Positions 45,373 through 54,734 are shown, counted from the first letter of the stretch. The stretch is DNA of 64,000 nucleotides from Hyphomicrobium sp. ghe19 (GCF_902712875.1 NZ_LR743509.1:3982001-4046000); one strand, 5' to 3'. Translations and numbers: made by a program. Notes: generated by a model from the sequence alone, not told the origin.

Positions 45373-45548
45373 AATGCCTCCTTTTCAAAATACTTAACGT
45401 AGTCGAGAGTATGGTGCTGCTGCGGTAAAATTCGCTGGCTGGTGGGGATAGACGGTGGGCCAGGCTGTGTCTCAACAGGACAAGGCCTTCAAATTTGCCC
45501 CCGTTTTGCGGCGTTGCTCGGCGGCTGATACGTGAGGGGAATATTCTG

Positions 45549-46250
45549 ATGAGAAAGATTTTGTCTGCGTTGGTCGTGGCGCCGTTATTGTCACCGGCAG
45601 GCGTTGCAATGGCGCAGAGCCTTCCGAATGAAGTGAAGCCTATCGGCAATCTGAGCAGCCCCTATAACCTCATCATCCCGAACTACGTTGAAAAGCCGCT
45701 CCCGTCGTCCTGGGAGGGCTTCTACTGGAAACCGACGCTCGGCTTTAACACCCTGTCATTCAGCACCAGTGGCGGCCGGCTGAGGGACGCTGACGGCATC
45801 ACGCTCGGAGCCTCGGGCGGATACGATTTCCGCTACAATGACTTCATTTTCGGACCTACGGCCGACTTGAGCTACGATTTTCTGTATGGCGACAGCTCCC
45901 GCATAGACGGCACCTCCGGATACAAAGGCCACGTCGATTTCGACGGCTCCGTCGGTGGCAGGCTGGGATATTTGTTGTGGGATCGCACCCTGGTCTACGC
46001 GACCGGTGGCTACGCCTTCGCCAATTTGGAAGTCAGGAATGGCTCTCTCGGCGCCAGCGATTCCAATATGCTGTCCGGATGGACTGCCGGCGGCGGCATT
46101 GAGTATCTTTGGAACGACAATAACAGCCTGCGCTTCGAATATCGGCGCGTCGAGTTCTCCAGCGAGAGTTTCGATTCACTGCCAGCTGGCCGCGACGAGG
46201 TGGGAGCCTCGATGAATAAGTTCAGCTTCGGCTTCGTCCACCGCTTCTGA
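45549..46250 (+). CDS. Outer-membrane beta-barrel protein (Omp25/RopB-like)
   Basis: The ATG at 45549 (AGGGGA upstream) begins a signal peptide (MRKILSALVVAPLLSPAGVAMA); the mature part of about 210 residues has alternating beta strands and the family segments FYWKPTLGFN, GASGGYDFRYNDFIFGP, GGRLGYLLWDRTLVYATGGYAFA and WTAGGGIEYLWNDNNSLRFEYR, and ends in a C-terminal Phe (FVHRF), the usual outer-membrane insertion signal. It is an eight-stranded porin-like surface protein; ligand unknown. Confidence 0.87.
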   Translation: MRKILSALVVAPLLSPAGVAMAQSLPNEVKPIGNLSSPYNLIIPNYVEKPLPSSWEGFYWKPTLGFNTLSFSTSGGRLRDADGITLGASGGYDFRYNDFIFGPTADLSYDFLYGDSSRIDGTSGYKGHVDFDGSVGGRLGYLLWDRTLVYATGGYAFANLEVRNGSLGASDSNMLSGWTAGGGIEYLWNDNNSLRFEYRRVEFSSESFDSLPAGRDEVGASMNKFSFGFVHRF

Positions 46251-46338
46251 GCGCTCGAAAGCGCGATCAAAACCGAAGTTGCCCGCCAATTCGGTCGTCG
46301 TTCTTGGCGGGCGGCCCGGCTTATGATTTCTATTCAGC

Positions 46339-47241
46339 ATGGCGAGGCGATGGGCGGCATATGTGTTCGGCGCGGTGGGACTACTTGTTCCGCCTTGCCT
46401 TATGGCACAGCCCTCTGCGTCTCCTACACCGTGCACCCTAGAGCCCGGCCCCATTCGAACCGTGACGCGGATCGTCGACGGCGAAACAATCATTCTCGAT
46501 GACGGTAAAGCCGTCCGGCTGATCGGCGCACTCGCGCCCAGGGCACGCGACGCCAACGCCGCTCAGGGGGCGTGGCCTCCGGAAACCGACACCATCAAGG
46601 CGCTATCGGATCTGGTCCTCGCGAAGAAGGTCAAACTCGCGTTCGCGGGCCGTCATATCGACCGCTACGGGCGGACGCTCGCGCACGTTTTCGTGGATGA
46701 TCACGGACGGCAGGCCTGGGTGCAGGGAGCGCTGCTCGCCAAAGGCTTCGCCCGCGCCTACGGGTTTCCCGAAAGCTTTGCCTGCTCGGCTGAGCTTCTC
46801 GCGCATGAAGCGGAAGCGCGGGAGAAGCGGTTAGGGCTTTGGAATAACGGCGTCTATCGCACCTTACCCGCCGACCGTGCAGGCGAAGTGATGAAGCTGC
46901 GCGGCAAGTATGTTCGCGTCACCGGCACTGTCGTTTCCATCGGCCGCACGAAAAGCGCGACGTACATCAACTTCAGCAACGACTGGCAAACGGATTTCAC
47001 CGCGCGCGTCGACAGACAAGTTCTTGCTGCAAATCCCGAGTTCGACCGCGCCCTCGATGGCCTGACGGCCAAGACCGTCGTCGTGCGCGGATGGATCGAG
47101 CGGCGGAATGGCCCGATGATCGACATTGCCGATCCTTCCCAGCTTGAAATACCGGGGCCGCTGGGTGCTCCTGCCATTGTCAGCGATCAAAGCCCGTTGA
47201 ACCCGCTCATTTCGGTGCGAGGGCCGGGCGGTCCGATCTGA
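46339..47241 (+). CDS. Secreted thermonuclease-family protein
   Basis: A 300-residue protein with a signal peptide (about 1-23), an SNase-like domain (about 40-175) with TRIVDGETIILDDGKAVRLIG, DRYGRTLAHVFV (catalytic Arg region) and RLGLWNN, then an OB-fold-like C-terminal part (about 190-280). The canonical GIDAPE loop is changed to GALAPR, so catalytic Asp and Glu are missing, while VDGET and RYGR are kept. It may bind rather than cut nucleic acid. 88 bases separate it from the barrel gene; it may be co-transcribed. Confidence 0.8.
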   Translation: MARRWAAYVFGAVGLLVPPCLMAQPSASPTPCTLEPGPIRTVTRIVDGETIILDDGKAVRLIGALAPRARDANAAQGAWPPETDTIKALSDLVLAKKVKLAFAGRHIDRYGRTLAHVFVDDHGRQAWVQGALLAKGFARAYGFPESFACSAELLAHEAEAREKRLGLWNNGVYRTLPADRAGEVMKLRGKYVRVTGTVVSIGRTKSATYINFSNDWQTDFTARVDRQVLAANPEFDRALDGLTAKTVVVRGWIERRNGPMIDIADPSQLEIPGPLGAPAIVSDQSPLNPLISVRGPGGPI

Positions 47242-47332
47242 AGATGATGATGGAGCCCAAAAGAGTTGCGCCCGGCCCCGCCGGAAGGTGCGGAACCGAG
47301 CGCTGTAATTTGTAGGCGTCTGCGTTTCAGTC

Positions 47333-48346
47333 TCAGGCGGCTTCGCCGACCGACTCGCCTTCAGCCAAGCGACGTCCCTTGGCGCTCTTCGAAAGGATCT
47401 CGGTGATCCTCTGAACGGCGCCACGATCGTCAAGCTTCTCGACAGCCGCGAGTTCGCGCGCCATGCGGTCGAGCGCGTCCTCATAGAGCTGACGTTCGGA
47501 ATACGACTGCTCGGGCTGAGCTTCAGAACGATAGAGATCGCGTACGACTTCGGCGATCGCAATCAAATCACCGGAGTTGATCTTCGCGACGTACTCCTGC
47601 GCCCTGCGGCTCCACATCGTGCGCTTGATGCGCGCGCGGCCCTTCAACGTTTCCATCGCCTTCTTGACGAGAGCTTCGTCCGCCAGCTTGCGCATTCCGA
47701 CGCTTGCGAGCTTGCCGGTCGGCACGCGCAGCGTCAGCTTCTCCTTGTCGAACGTGATGACAAAGAGTTCGAGCGACATGCCCGCGATTTCCTGCTCCTC
47801 GATGCCGACGATGCGGCCGACGCCGTGGGCGGGGTAGACGACGAATTCGTTGGCCTTGAAACCGTGACGCTGGCTAACCGGCTTCTTCTGCGCGGCCAAG
47901 ATCTGGCGGGCAGCTGCAGCCTTTTCAGCAATTGCCTTCGGCGTGACGGGCTGCTGGGCGGGAGCGACCGGCGCCGTCAGCTTCTGGCTCGCCGCTTTGT
48001 GCGCGTTAGCCGGAACGGCAACAGTGCGCTGCGGCGCGGGCGCAGCCTTGGCAGCGAGATGGGCAGTTGCAGGCGTATGCGGGAGCGGTTTTTTCAAAAC
48101 GGACGTGGCCTCGATCTTAGGCGCCGCCTTTGCAGGCGCCGCGGTTACTGGAACTGATTTCTTGACCGGCTTAGCAGCGGCCGGCTGAGCTACCTTCGCC
48201 TTGACGGGAGCTTCGGTTTTCGGCTTAGCAGGATGCTTCGCGGCGGCCTTGGTGGCGCTCGTGGTGGACTTCAGAGGAACGGTTTTTTTCGCGGCGTTTT
48301 TCGCTGCGGACTTGGGGACGACCGGAGCTTTTTTCTTCTGAGCCAT
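47333..48346 (-). CDS. carD: CarD-family transcription regulator with a histone H1-like N-terminal tail
   Basis: The C-terminal half (from about residue 161: HGFKANEFVVYPAHGVG, FDKEKLTLRVP, LKGRARIKRTMWSRRAQEY) is a CarD/CdnL domain that contacts RNA polymerase beta and stabilises open complexes. CdnL proteins are usually about 160-190 residues; this one has 337 because of a 160-residue Lys/Ala/Pro-rich tail (AAKNAAKK, KHPAKPK, PVKAKVAQ) resembling eukaryotic H1 tails. The tail is in frame with good codon usage. The tail probably binds DNA nonspecifically; that is inference. Confidence 0.9.
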   Translation of the reverse strand: MAQKKKAPVVPKSAAKNAAKKTVPLKSTTSATKAAAKHPAKPKTEAPVKAKVAQPAAAKPVKKSVPVTAAPAKAAPKIEATSVLKKPLPHTPATAHLAAKAAPAPQRTVAVPANAHKAASQKLTAPVAPAQQPVTPKAIAEKAAAARQILAAQKKPVSQRHGFKANEFVVYPAHGVGRIVGIEEQEIAGMSLELFVITFDKEKLTLRVPTGKLASVGMRKLADEALVKKAMETLKGRARIKRTMWSRRAQEYVAKINSGDLIAIAEVVRDLYRSEAQPEQSYSERQLYEDALDRMARELAAVEKLDDRGAVQRITEILSKSAKGRRLAEGESVGEAA

Positions 48347-48813
48347 ATCGATCTCTCACTCTCGCATACTGGGCCTCGCCGGACGGGTCGGCTCGGCCGT
48401 CAGTCCACCCTGTGGGGGCAGAGCATCAGTGTTGCGGACAAATGTTGCATCCGAACAACATGCGCGCATTGATCCGAACCTCCTTTGTCGGGAAGCCGTT
48501 CCCCTGCGCGCTCATTTGTGGCCTAGCTTTGCAAATCCTGTCCGACTCTGAAGTGGCCCAGCGACGCCCCATAACGCCTTATAAGAAGCTGCCCATCAGA
48601 GCGAGGCAGCCCCTGTTTGTTCGCGGCCGTTCCGGATTTGTGCAGACTTAACGCCATCACAACTGACCCTAACACAGTTTTGGGGGTAAATGAAGGGCGG
48701 CGTTCTGAGACAATCTGGTCGAGATTAAGACATTCTTTAAAATACTGCGCAATTCCAATGCCTTATCCTGGAATTGCTCCGGACGGGTTTAATCCGCCGC
48801 TGGAAAGCAACTT
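48347..48813. other. Intergenic region between carD and fdxA
   Basis: 467 bases with no credible gene. It contains an inverted repeat ATGTTG-N8-CAACAT (48442-48461), about 100 bases upstream of carD, as a possible operator, and otherwise unremarkable sequence that must hold the carD promoter. Confidence 0.4.
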
Positions 48814-49152
48814 TTAGTCGCCAGAACCCGGGTTCGGAGAAAAATATTTCTCGAACTTTCCGGTCTCGTCCTTGACGGCTTCGGCTTCGGGAAGGGCCGG
48901 CTTCTTGGCCGTGATGTTCGGCCAAACTTCCGAATACTGCCGGTTGAGCTCCATCCATTTTTCCAAGTTCGGCTCGGTGTCCGGCTTGATGGCGTCGACC
49001 GGGCACTCGGGTTCGCAGACGCCGCAGTCGATACACTCGTCAGGATGGATGACGAGCATATTCTCGCCTTCATAGAAGCAGTCTACGGGACAGACCTCGA
49101 CGCAATCGGTGTACTTGCATTTAATGCACTTCTCATTGACGACGTAGGTCAT
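48814..49152 (-). CDS. fdxA: 7Fe ferredoxin FdxA
   Basis: A 112-residue ferredoxin with cysteine sets CIKCKYTDC...CPVDC and CIDCGVC...CPVDA, which bind one 3Fe-4S and one 4Fe-4S cluster in FdxA proteins. The C-terminal extension (residues about 60-112) is typical of the alphaproteobacterial type. It is cytoplasmic and carries electrons; redox partners are not evident. It is in the same direction as the S4 and helicase genes upstream, 132 bases after the S4 gene. Confidence 0.95.
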   Translation of the reverse strand: MTYVVNEKCIKCKYTDCVEVCPVDCFYEGENMLVIHPDECIDCGVCEPECPVDAIKPDTEPNLEKWMELNRQYSEVWPNITAKKPALPEAEAVKDETGKFEKYFSPNPGSGD

Positions 49153-49284
49153 TCGGAATCCTGGTCCATCGAAGACGATCGATTGACGATTGGGGCACGA
49201 CGCTCCCCAACCCGGCGGCTCGATCTAGCGGCGCCTTTATTAGCATAGGCATTACGGCTGCCTAGGTGGACGGGGCGTCACAGT

Positions 49285-49704
49285 TCACCTTCTGCCCCGC
49301 AACTTGTCCAACTGCCGTCGCTCGAGCTTCGTCGGCCTACCGGCCCCTTCGGAGCGCAAAGCCTGCTGCGGATCCGCTTCGGTCCGCTCGTTTTCCCCTT
49401 CAGTTGTCGACGTGCTGCGCTGCGGTGCAGGTGCAAGATCACGGTAGAGCATCACCGCTTCGGAGGATGGGCCACGCCGCGTCCCAATACCGAGGATTTC
49501 GATACTGAGGACGCGTGGCCCGAGTGAAAGCGTGAGGACATCGCCCGGCCGGACGATCGTAGCTGTCTTATATACCTTTTCGCGATTGATGCGGACTTTC
49601 CCGCGCTCAATTAACGCCTGCGCCAATGTCCGGGACTTGGCAATCCGTGCAAACCAAAGCCATTGATCGATGCGCTGAACGGACCCTGGAGCCGCGTCAG
49701 GCAT
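49285..49704 (-). CDS. S4-domain RNA-binding protein (Hsp15-like)
   Basis: The 139-residue protein begins with an S4 fold (about 10-70): RIDQWLWFARIAKSRTLAQ, RGKVRINREKV and VRPGDVLTL, matching heat-shock protein 15, which rescues stalled 50S subunits carrying tRNA. The C-terminal half is charged and low in structure. The start is four bases from the stop of the helicase gene, so both are one unit, linking RNA helicase and ribosome-binding functions. Confidence 0.88.
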   Translation of the reverse strand: MPDAAPGSVQRIDQWLWFARIAKSRTLAQALIERGKVRINREKVYKTATIVRPGDVLTLSLGPRVLSIEILGIGTRRGPSSEAVMLYRDLAPAPQRSTSTTEGENERTEADPQQALRSEGAGRPTKLERRQLDKLRGRR

Positions 49705-49708
49705 GATG

Positions 49709-52700
49709 TCAGGTCGAGCCGGAGCCTTCGCTCCGCTTCTCCATTTGAGCTTTCAGCGCAGCGAGGGCGGCGAATGGCGACGATGAATCGGCTGCTGCTG
49801 ATTTCGGCGGCGCCGCGGTGATCACTTGCGGCGACCGGCGTTCTTCGCGGCGGCCATTTTGATTGTCGTCGCGGCGCGGACGGTTCGAATTGTCTTTCCT
49901 TGCGCCCTGGTCCGGGCGACGATCCCCACCGCCTTTGCGGCCTTCGAAGCGCGGGCGTTCGCCGCGATTTTCCTGGCGCTCGGGACGACGGTGACGCTGA
50001 TGCTCGGCGCGATCGTTACCGGCCGGCGTTTCCGAGGCCTGAGCTTCGGAATTTGCCGTCGTGGACGATGCCGCGTGCGGCACGCCTCCTGCGGCGGGCC
50101 TATTGGAATGCGGGCGCTGGTGGCGGTTCTGGCCGCCCTCGCGACGCGGCCCGTCCCGGCGCTCAGGCCGCTGGTGCCTGCGCGGCCGCCAGATCTCTTC
50201 AAATTTCTCCGCCTCGGGAGCCGGAGCCTCGGCCAGAGCGGCGTCTGCTGCCGGCGTTTCCGCTGCGGACTGCTCATTCGCGAGGGCTTCGGCCGACGGC
50301 TGCGCAGCGGCATCCTCAGCGGTGGTCGCGGGCGCGTCCGAAGACGCTTCAGCTACGGCAGCTTCGCCCTCACCGGATTTCGCTTCGCCGTCGGCGGTCG
50401 CTTCAGGCGATGAGCTTGTTTCCGTTGCTGCGGGCGCAGGTGCGGCGGCCGCGATCGGGCGCTTCTCGAGCCGGAAGCCTAGCGCCTTCAAAACTTCGCT
50501 CAGTTCGTCGACGGAACACCCGAGGATCGACATCATGTCGTCGGTCGCTCTGAAGCCGCCGTCGCCGGTCGACCCTTTGGGAGGGGCTTCGGTTTTGCCG
50601 GGGCCTGAGCGCCAGGCGAGCAGCGGCCTGATCAGATCGGCGAGCCGCTCGAGGATATCGAGGCGAATGGCGCGCGGGCCGCAGAGATGGAAACCGTGGG
50701 CGCGATAGAGTGCTTCCGGCGTTGCCGGATCGACCGCAACACTTGTCAGGCCGGGGCGCGGAAGTTGCGGCGTCGTCCCTGCGGGTGTCGGGTTCTTCAG
50801 AAGCCAAAGCGTCGCCGCGAGGTCGGCCGGCGCGGGCTTCAGCATGAGCGGGAAGAAGATATTGAAGGCGCCGAAACGCAGCCCGAATTTGCGGAGTTCG
50901 GCTCGCGCCGCCTGATCGAGTGCGTTGATCTCGTTCGCGACCGTCTCGCGCTTCAATGCGCCGAGACCTTCCTTGAGCTGGAAGGCGATGCCGCGCGCCA
51001 AGCCCTGCAGCTCCGTGCTGCGCGACATCTCAACGAGGGGCTTCAATTTATCGGCGATCGTGTCATCGAGCCACGTTTTGAGACGCGCTTGGACTTTCTC
51101 GCGATCGGCTTCGCTCATCGCATCGTCGGCGAGGAGCGTTAGGCCCGGCTGCAACGGATCTTCGCTACGTTCGAGCTTCGCAAGCTCGTCCTCGCGCCAA
51201 ATGATGCTGCCGGTGCGCGTCAGTTTGAACGCTTCGTTCTGAGCCGCAGCGACACGGCGCGCACGCATGCCAAGCTCGCGCGTTACGACCTGCATTGCCG
51301 CCTGACGCGTCGCTTTCTCGTGGATGCCGTCGCCAGCCGCATCGAGGGTGAAGCGGAAGCCTTTGAGGCGTCCCACGAAGTGATTTTCGACAGTGATTGC
51401 GCCATCGTCTGCGATGTCGGCTGTCAACTCGTCTTTGTCTCGCATGCCCTTCATCAAAGCGCTCGTCCGCCGATCTACAAATCGTTGAGTTAGACACTCA
51501 TGCAGAGCATCGGACAGGCTGTCTTCGATGGCCCTTGTCCGTTCCTGCCAGTGTTGTGGGTCGCCCAGCCAATCGGGACGATTGGCGACGAATGTCCAGG
51601 TCCGGATGTGCGCGATACGGTTCGCAAGCGTATCGATATCGCCGTCGGTGCGATCGGCCAACGAGACCTGCTTGGAGAACCAATCTTCGTCGATACGATT
51701 GTTGCCGCTCGTCAAATGCCGGTAGATATTGCCAACCAGTTCGGCGTGGCTCTGGCCGGAAATCTTCCTGTAATCGGGAACCTGACAGACGTCCCACAGC
51801 AGGGCCACGCGATCGCGGTTCGTCGCGATATCGGTGATTTCGCGATCGGCCGTCAAAGCTTCGAGCGCGGCGACGTCATCGGCCGTGCGCGCCCGCGTCA
51901 AGCGCTGCTCGCGCGGCAGTTCGCGAAGCGACGCGTGCAGAGCGTCGAGCGACGAGAAATTGAGCTCGCGGCTACGCCATTGCAGTGTCTTGACGCTATC
52001 GAAGCTATGGGTTTCGAGGCGTTCGACCATATCGGCGTCGAGACCGTCGGCCCCGCCTGTCACGCCGAAGGTGCCGTCATTCATATGACGGCCGGCGCGG
52101 CCGGCGATCTGGCCGATCTCAGCGGGCGTCAGATTGCGATGATTGTAGCCGTCGAACTTGCGAAGAGCAGAGAACGCGACGTGATCGACATCGAGGTTCA
52201 GACCCATGCCGATGGCGTCGGTCGCGATCAGGAATTCGACGTCGCCGGATTGATAGAGGGCGACTTGCGCGTTGCGCGTCCGGGGAGACAGCGCACCGAG
52301 GACGACCGCCGCTCCGCCGCGCTGGCGACGGATCAATTCCGCGAGCGCATAAACTTCCTGCGCCGAAAAAGCGACGATCGCGGTGCGCGAGGGAAGACGC
52401 GTGATCTTCTTCTCGCCGCTGTACGTCAGCTTCGAAAGCCTAGGCCGCGAAATGAAGTTGGCGCCCGGAATGAGATCGCTGATCGCCTCGCGCATCGTCT
52501 GCGCGCCGAGGAGCAGTGTTTCGGACCGGCCGCGGGCATGCAGCAAGCGATCTGTGAAAACGTGGCCCCGTTCAGGATCACCACACAGCTGGATTTCGTC
52601 GATCGCGAGGAAGTCGACGTCGATGTCGCGCGGCATCGCCTCGACGGTCGAGACCCAGTAGCGCGCGCGCTCCGGCTTGATCTTCTCCTCGCCGGTGATG

Positions 52701-52894
52701 AGCGCGACCTTGTCCGCCCCCACCCGCTGCTTGATTTTGTCATAGACTTCGCGCGCGAGCAGTCGCAGCGGAAGGCCTATCATGCCGCTTTCGTGGCCGA
52801 GCATCCGCTCAATTGCGAGGTGCGTCTTGCCGGTATTCGTTGGTCCGAGCACCGCGGTCACGTTTCGGATGCGGGCCTCGAGATCACTTGCCAT
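49709..52894 (-). CDS. SUV3-like ATP-dependent RNA helicase with disordered C-terminal tail
   Basis: This 1061-residue protein resembles the mitochondrial degradosome helicase SUV3: Walker A LGPTNTGKT (about 16-24), LAIDEIQLCGD, LIATDAIGMGLNLD, and QIAGRAGRH, then a helical SUV3-type region with DDxMSILGCS near residue 800. From about residue 830 the chain is Ala/Glu-rich then Arg/Gly/Gln-rich (many RR, RPE and GGDRR patches), a low-complexity RNA-binding tail. It probably acts in RNA turnover; the alphaproteobacterial relatives are conserved but little studied. Confidence 0.87.
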   Translation of the reverse strand: MASDLEARIRNVTAVLGPTNTGKTHLAIERMLGHESGMIGLPLRLLAREVYDKIKQRVGADKVALITGEEKIKPERARYWVSTVEAMPRDIDVDFLAIDEIQLCGDPERGHVFTDRLLHARGRSETLLLGAQTMREAISDLIPGANFISRPRLSKLTYSGEKKITRLPSRTAIVAFSAQEVYALAELIRRQRGGAAVVLGALSPRTRNAQVALYQSGDVEFLIATDAIGMGLNLDVDHVAFSALRKFDGYNHRNLTPAEIGQIAGRAGRHMNDGTFGVTGGADGLDADMVERLETHSFDSVKTLQWRSRELNFSSLDALHASLRELPREQRLTRARTADDVAALEALTADREITDIATNRDRVALLWDVCQVPDYRKISGQSHAELVGNIYRHLTSGNNRIDEDWFSKQVSLADRTDGDIDTLANRIAHIRTWTFVANRPDWLGDPQHWQERTRAIEDSLSDALHECLTQRFVDRRTSALMKGMRDKDELTADIADDGAITVENHFVGRLKGFRFTLDAAGDGIHEKATRQAAMQVVTRELGMRARRVAAAQNEAFKLTRTGSIIWREDELAKLERSEDPLQPGLTLLADDAMSEADREKVQARLKTWLDDTIADKLKPLVEMSRSTELQGLARGIAFQLKEGLGALKRETVANEINALDQAARAELRKFGLRFGAFNIFFPLMLKPAPADLAATLWLLKNPTPAGTTPQLPRPGLTSVAVDPATPEALYRAHGFHLCGPRAIRLDILERLADLIRPLLAWRSGPGKTEAPPKGSTGDGGFRATDDMMSILGCSVDELSEVLKALGFRLEKRPIAAAAPAPAATETSSSPEATADGEAKSGEGEAAVAEASSDAPATTAEDAAAQPSAEALANEQSAAETPAADAALAEAPAPEAEKFEEIWRPRRHQRPERRDGPRREGGQNRHQRPHSNRPAAGGVPHAASSTTANSEAQASETPAGNDRAEHQRHRRPERQENRGERPRFEGRKGGGDRRPDQGARKDNSNRPRRDDNQNGRREERRSPQVITAAPPKSAAADSSSPFAALAALKAQMEKRSEGSGST

Positions 52895-53007
52895 GTCGTA
52901 CTTGACTCCGATCGAGCCCTGGCATTGCAGAGGAGGGCCAAGAGATCAAGGGTTATTCGGCCCCTCTGCGAAGGGTATCGGGTCGCGCAACCGGCGTCCC
53001 AGGCGTA

Positions 53008-53868
53008 TTATTGCTTCAGCGCTATCTGCTGATTGTTCGCGGCGGTGATGTTAATCGTATCAATCGTCATTACGGCGGGGCCTATGCTCGATGGGACCGT
53101 CACCCGGTAAGGCACATATATTCCGGCCGCAGGCACGGCGCGCAGCGCGATCTCAATATGGTCGTAGTCGATCCAGGGATTGACGAAGTCCTTGGGCTTA
53201 TGGCCCGCGATCGGAACATATTTTACCTGGCAAACCACAAGTTCGGGCGGCTGGCCCGAGGGTTGCTTCTCCTTGAGCGGTTCGCGTCCCTTTAAAGACA
53301 AGCGAAGATCGTAGCGCGCCTTGCCATCGAAAACGGGGATGGTGCGATTGCACGCATCTGCGGCATTGGCGTTCGAGATCGCGAGCGTCGCTCCCATGGG
53401 ATCGAAGACGTTCTGGAGGTTTTCCGGCTTCAGCTTGACTGCTTCCGCGGACGGCGACTTGTTGGGGACGAGCGCCACCGAAACAACGCGGGTGCCATCG
53501 AAGCTGAGCTTCACGGAGGTCGTTTTCGACTTCGTCTTGGTGCTCATCTCGAAGCTTGCGGGCCGAGGGCCGCCGGACGTCTCGACCGAGCCGCTGCCGA
53601 TGAAATTTCCCGCCCATTTGAAGGCGCCGAACAGCGCCGAGATATCGGTCTTGCCGTTCGCCGTATACGATTTACCGTCGTAGTGGGAGTTGAACCGGTA
53701 TTTCCCGACGTTGAAGCCATTGAACGAAAGCCGGTAAACTGCGTCAACCTCGCTCGGGTAGGCCGCGTCGCCCGCCTTGGCGGCCTGAAGCGGCAAAACC
53801 GCTGCCGCAGTCAGCAGAAAACAGCAAAAAGCGCCATGTCTCGTGGCCCCCGCACGCGAATTCGACAT
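53008..53868 (-). CDS. DUF3108-domain secreted protein
   Basis: From the ATG at 53868 (CAGGGAAGAACG upstream) the product has 286 residues; the in-frame TTG at 53883 has less support. A signal peptide (about 1-33) is followed by a DUF3108 beta domain starting YPSEVDAVYRLSFNGFNVGKYRF. The family comprises periplasmic proteins of unknown role, often next to rpmB in this order. It is divergent from rpmB, whose promoter lies upstream. Confidence 0.85.
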   Translation of the reverse strand: MSNSRAGATRHGAFCCFLLTAAAVLPLQAAKAGDAAYPSEVDAVYRLSFNGFNVGKYRFNSHYDGKSYTANGKTDISALFGAFKWAGNFIGSGSVETSGGPRPASFEMSTKTKSKTTSVKLSFDGTRVVSVALVPNKSPSAEAVKLKPENLQNVFDPMGATLAISNANAADACNRTIPVFDGKARYDLRLSLKGREPLKEKQPSGQPPELVVCQVKYVPIAGHKPKDFVNPWIDYDHIEIALRAVPAAGIYVPYRVTVPSSIGPAVMTIDTINITAANNQQIALKQ

Positions 53869-53956
53869 CGTTCTTCCCTGCAATCCCCTTAGGCAACCCG
53901 GTGGTAGGGCGGATTTGCGACGAATGTTGGACTTCGAGTACCCTTAGAACCCTGTC

Positions 53957-53986
53957 TTGACGTGCGTCCAGCATGTCCATTATACA
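53957..53986 (+). promoter_or_regulatory. Predicted sigma-70-type promoter of rpmB
   Basis: TTGACG (53957-53962) and TATACA (53981-53986) are 18 bases apart, giving a transcript start near 53993 and a leader of about 100 bases. Confidence 0.6.
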
Positions 53987-53996
53987 GCTGGCGAAA

Positions 53997-54044
53997 CCCC
54001 GTAGGCTCTGCTTGCGGGGCACAATTTTTTGCTGCAATAGCAGC
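53997..54044 (+). promoter_or_regulatory. Structured rpmB leader with attenuator-like elements
   Basis: CCCCG (53997-54001) pairs with CGGGG (54015-54019), followed after five bases by six T residues (54025-54030). A second small hairpin, GCTGC-AATA-GCAGC (54031-54044), follows at once. The first looks like a weak intrinsic terminator, so premature termination or ribosomal-protein feedback is possible. Confidence 0.35.
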
Positions 54045-54092
54045 CTTTAGATCAACCGCGCTCGTAAAAAGCAGCGGGCATAGGAGAGAGTT

Positions 54093-54401
54093 ATGACCAG
54101 GCGCTGCGAGCTGACGGGGACTTTGCCCCTCTCAGGCAACCTCAGAAGCCACGCTGAAAACAAGACGAAGCGCACGTTTCGTCCGAATTTGCACGTCGTG
54201 ACCTTGCTGAGCGATGTTCTCGGCCGGAAAGTCCGTTTGCGCGTTTCGGCCCGGGCTTTGAAGTCCGTCGAACACCGCGGCGGCCTCGATGCTTTCCTTC
54301 TGAAGGCTGACAACGACGAGCTGTCGCCGACCTGCCTCAAGCTGAAGCGCGAAATTCAGAAAGCGCAGGCTTCGAAGGCCGAGACCAGCAAGGCTGCCTA
54401 A
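54093..54401 (+). CDS. rpmB: 50S ribosomal protein L28
   Basis: A 102-residue L28 with RRCELTG, the [10 protein letters not shown] segment and a conserved [20 protein letters not shown] split as [22 protein letters not shown] precedes the ATG. It is slightly longer than the shortest L28 forms because of a Lys-rich C-terminus. Single-copy ribosomal gene at the start of the conserved block running to aroB. Confidence 0.96.
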   Translation: MTRRCELTGTLPLSGNLRSHAENKTKRTFRPNLHVVTLLSDVLGRKVRLRVSARALKSVEHRGGLDAFLLKADNDELSPTCLKLKREIQKAQASKAETSKAA

Positions 54402-54435
54402 AGCGGCCTATCGCCCTTTAGCCGATATTCAGCCC

Positions 54436-54547
54436 GGCGCCCTTAACCCGGCGGCCGGGCTTTCGCTTGCTCTTCGTCCTTCAGGACGAACTGCAATAGC
54501 AGCGTGCGCTGCAGCACCTTATTGAAGTTGTCGTCCGAGATCGTCGT
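54436..54547. repeat. Left copy of a 112-bp direct repeat around an inserted gene
   Basis: This segment matches 55973-56084 with 108 of 112 bases identical, at an offset of 1537 bases. It covers the 3' end of the esterase-like gene, including the stop codon, and the bases just downstream. It marks one edge of an inserted segment bearing an acyltransferase. Confidence 0.92.
54443..54547 (-). pseudogene. 3'-terminal remnant of the esterase-like gene
   Basis: Thirty-four codons plus stop reproduce the C-terminus of the gene at 55980-57071 (SDDNFNKVLQRTLLLQF..., ending ARPPG) with no interruption of frame. It lacks any start and is cut at 54547, where similarity stops abruptly. It arose through the duplication that bounds the acyltransferase. 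The 54548-54734 stretch holds nothing else recognisable. Confidence 0.9.
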
Positions 54548-54734
54548 GGCGCGTGACGGCGGCGAGATCACGTTTGATAACATGTCGGTCGCTGACGCTC
54601 CGATCATCACCGAGGCGGACCCACGATTTCGCGAGGCAACAAGTAAACGTCAGGGGGCGGTCGTTGAATGTCGTGAGAACGTAGGCAAAGGCTCCATTAG
54701 AGGCCGCGCGCGGAGCAATCATACATGCTGATTT

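Noticed and set aside
45106..45402. A 98-codon plus-strand frame between the tRNA and the barrel gene
   Set aside because: Arg/Cys/Gly-rich, without ribosome-binding site or similarity; composition is that of noncoding GC-rich sequence.
51500..53032. A 510-codon plus-strand frame opposite the SUV3-like helicase
   Set aside because: No domain or good start; the helicase frame has clear motifs.
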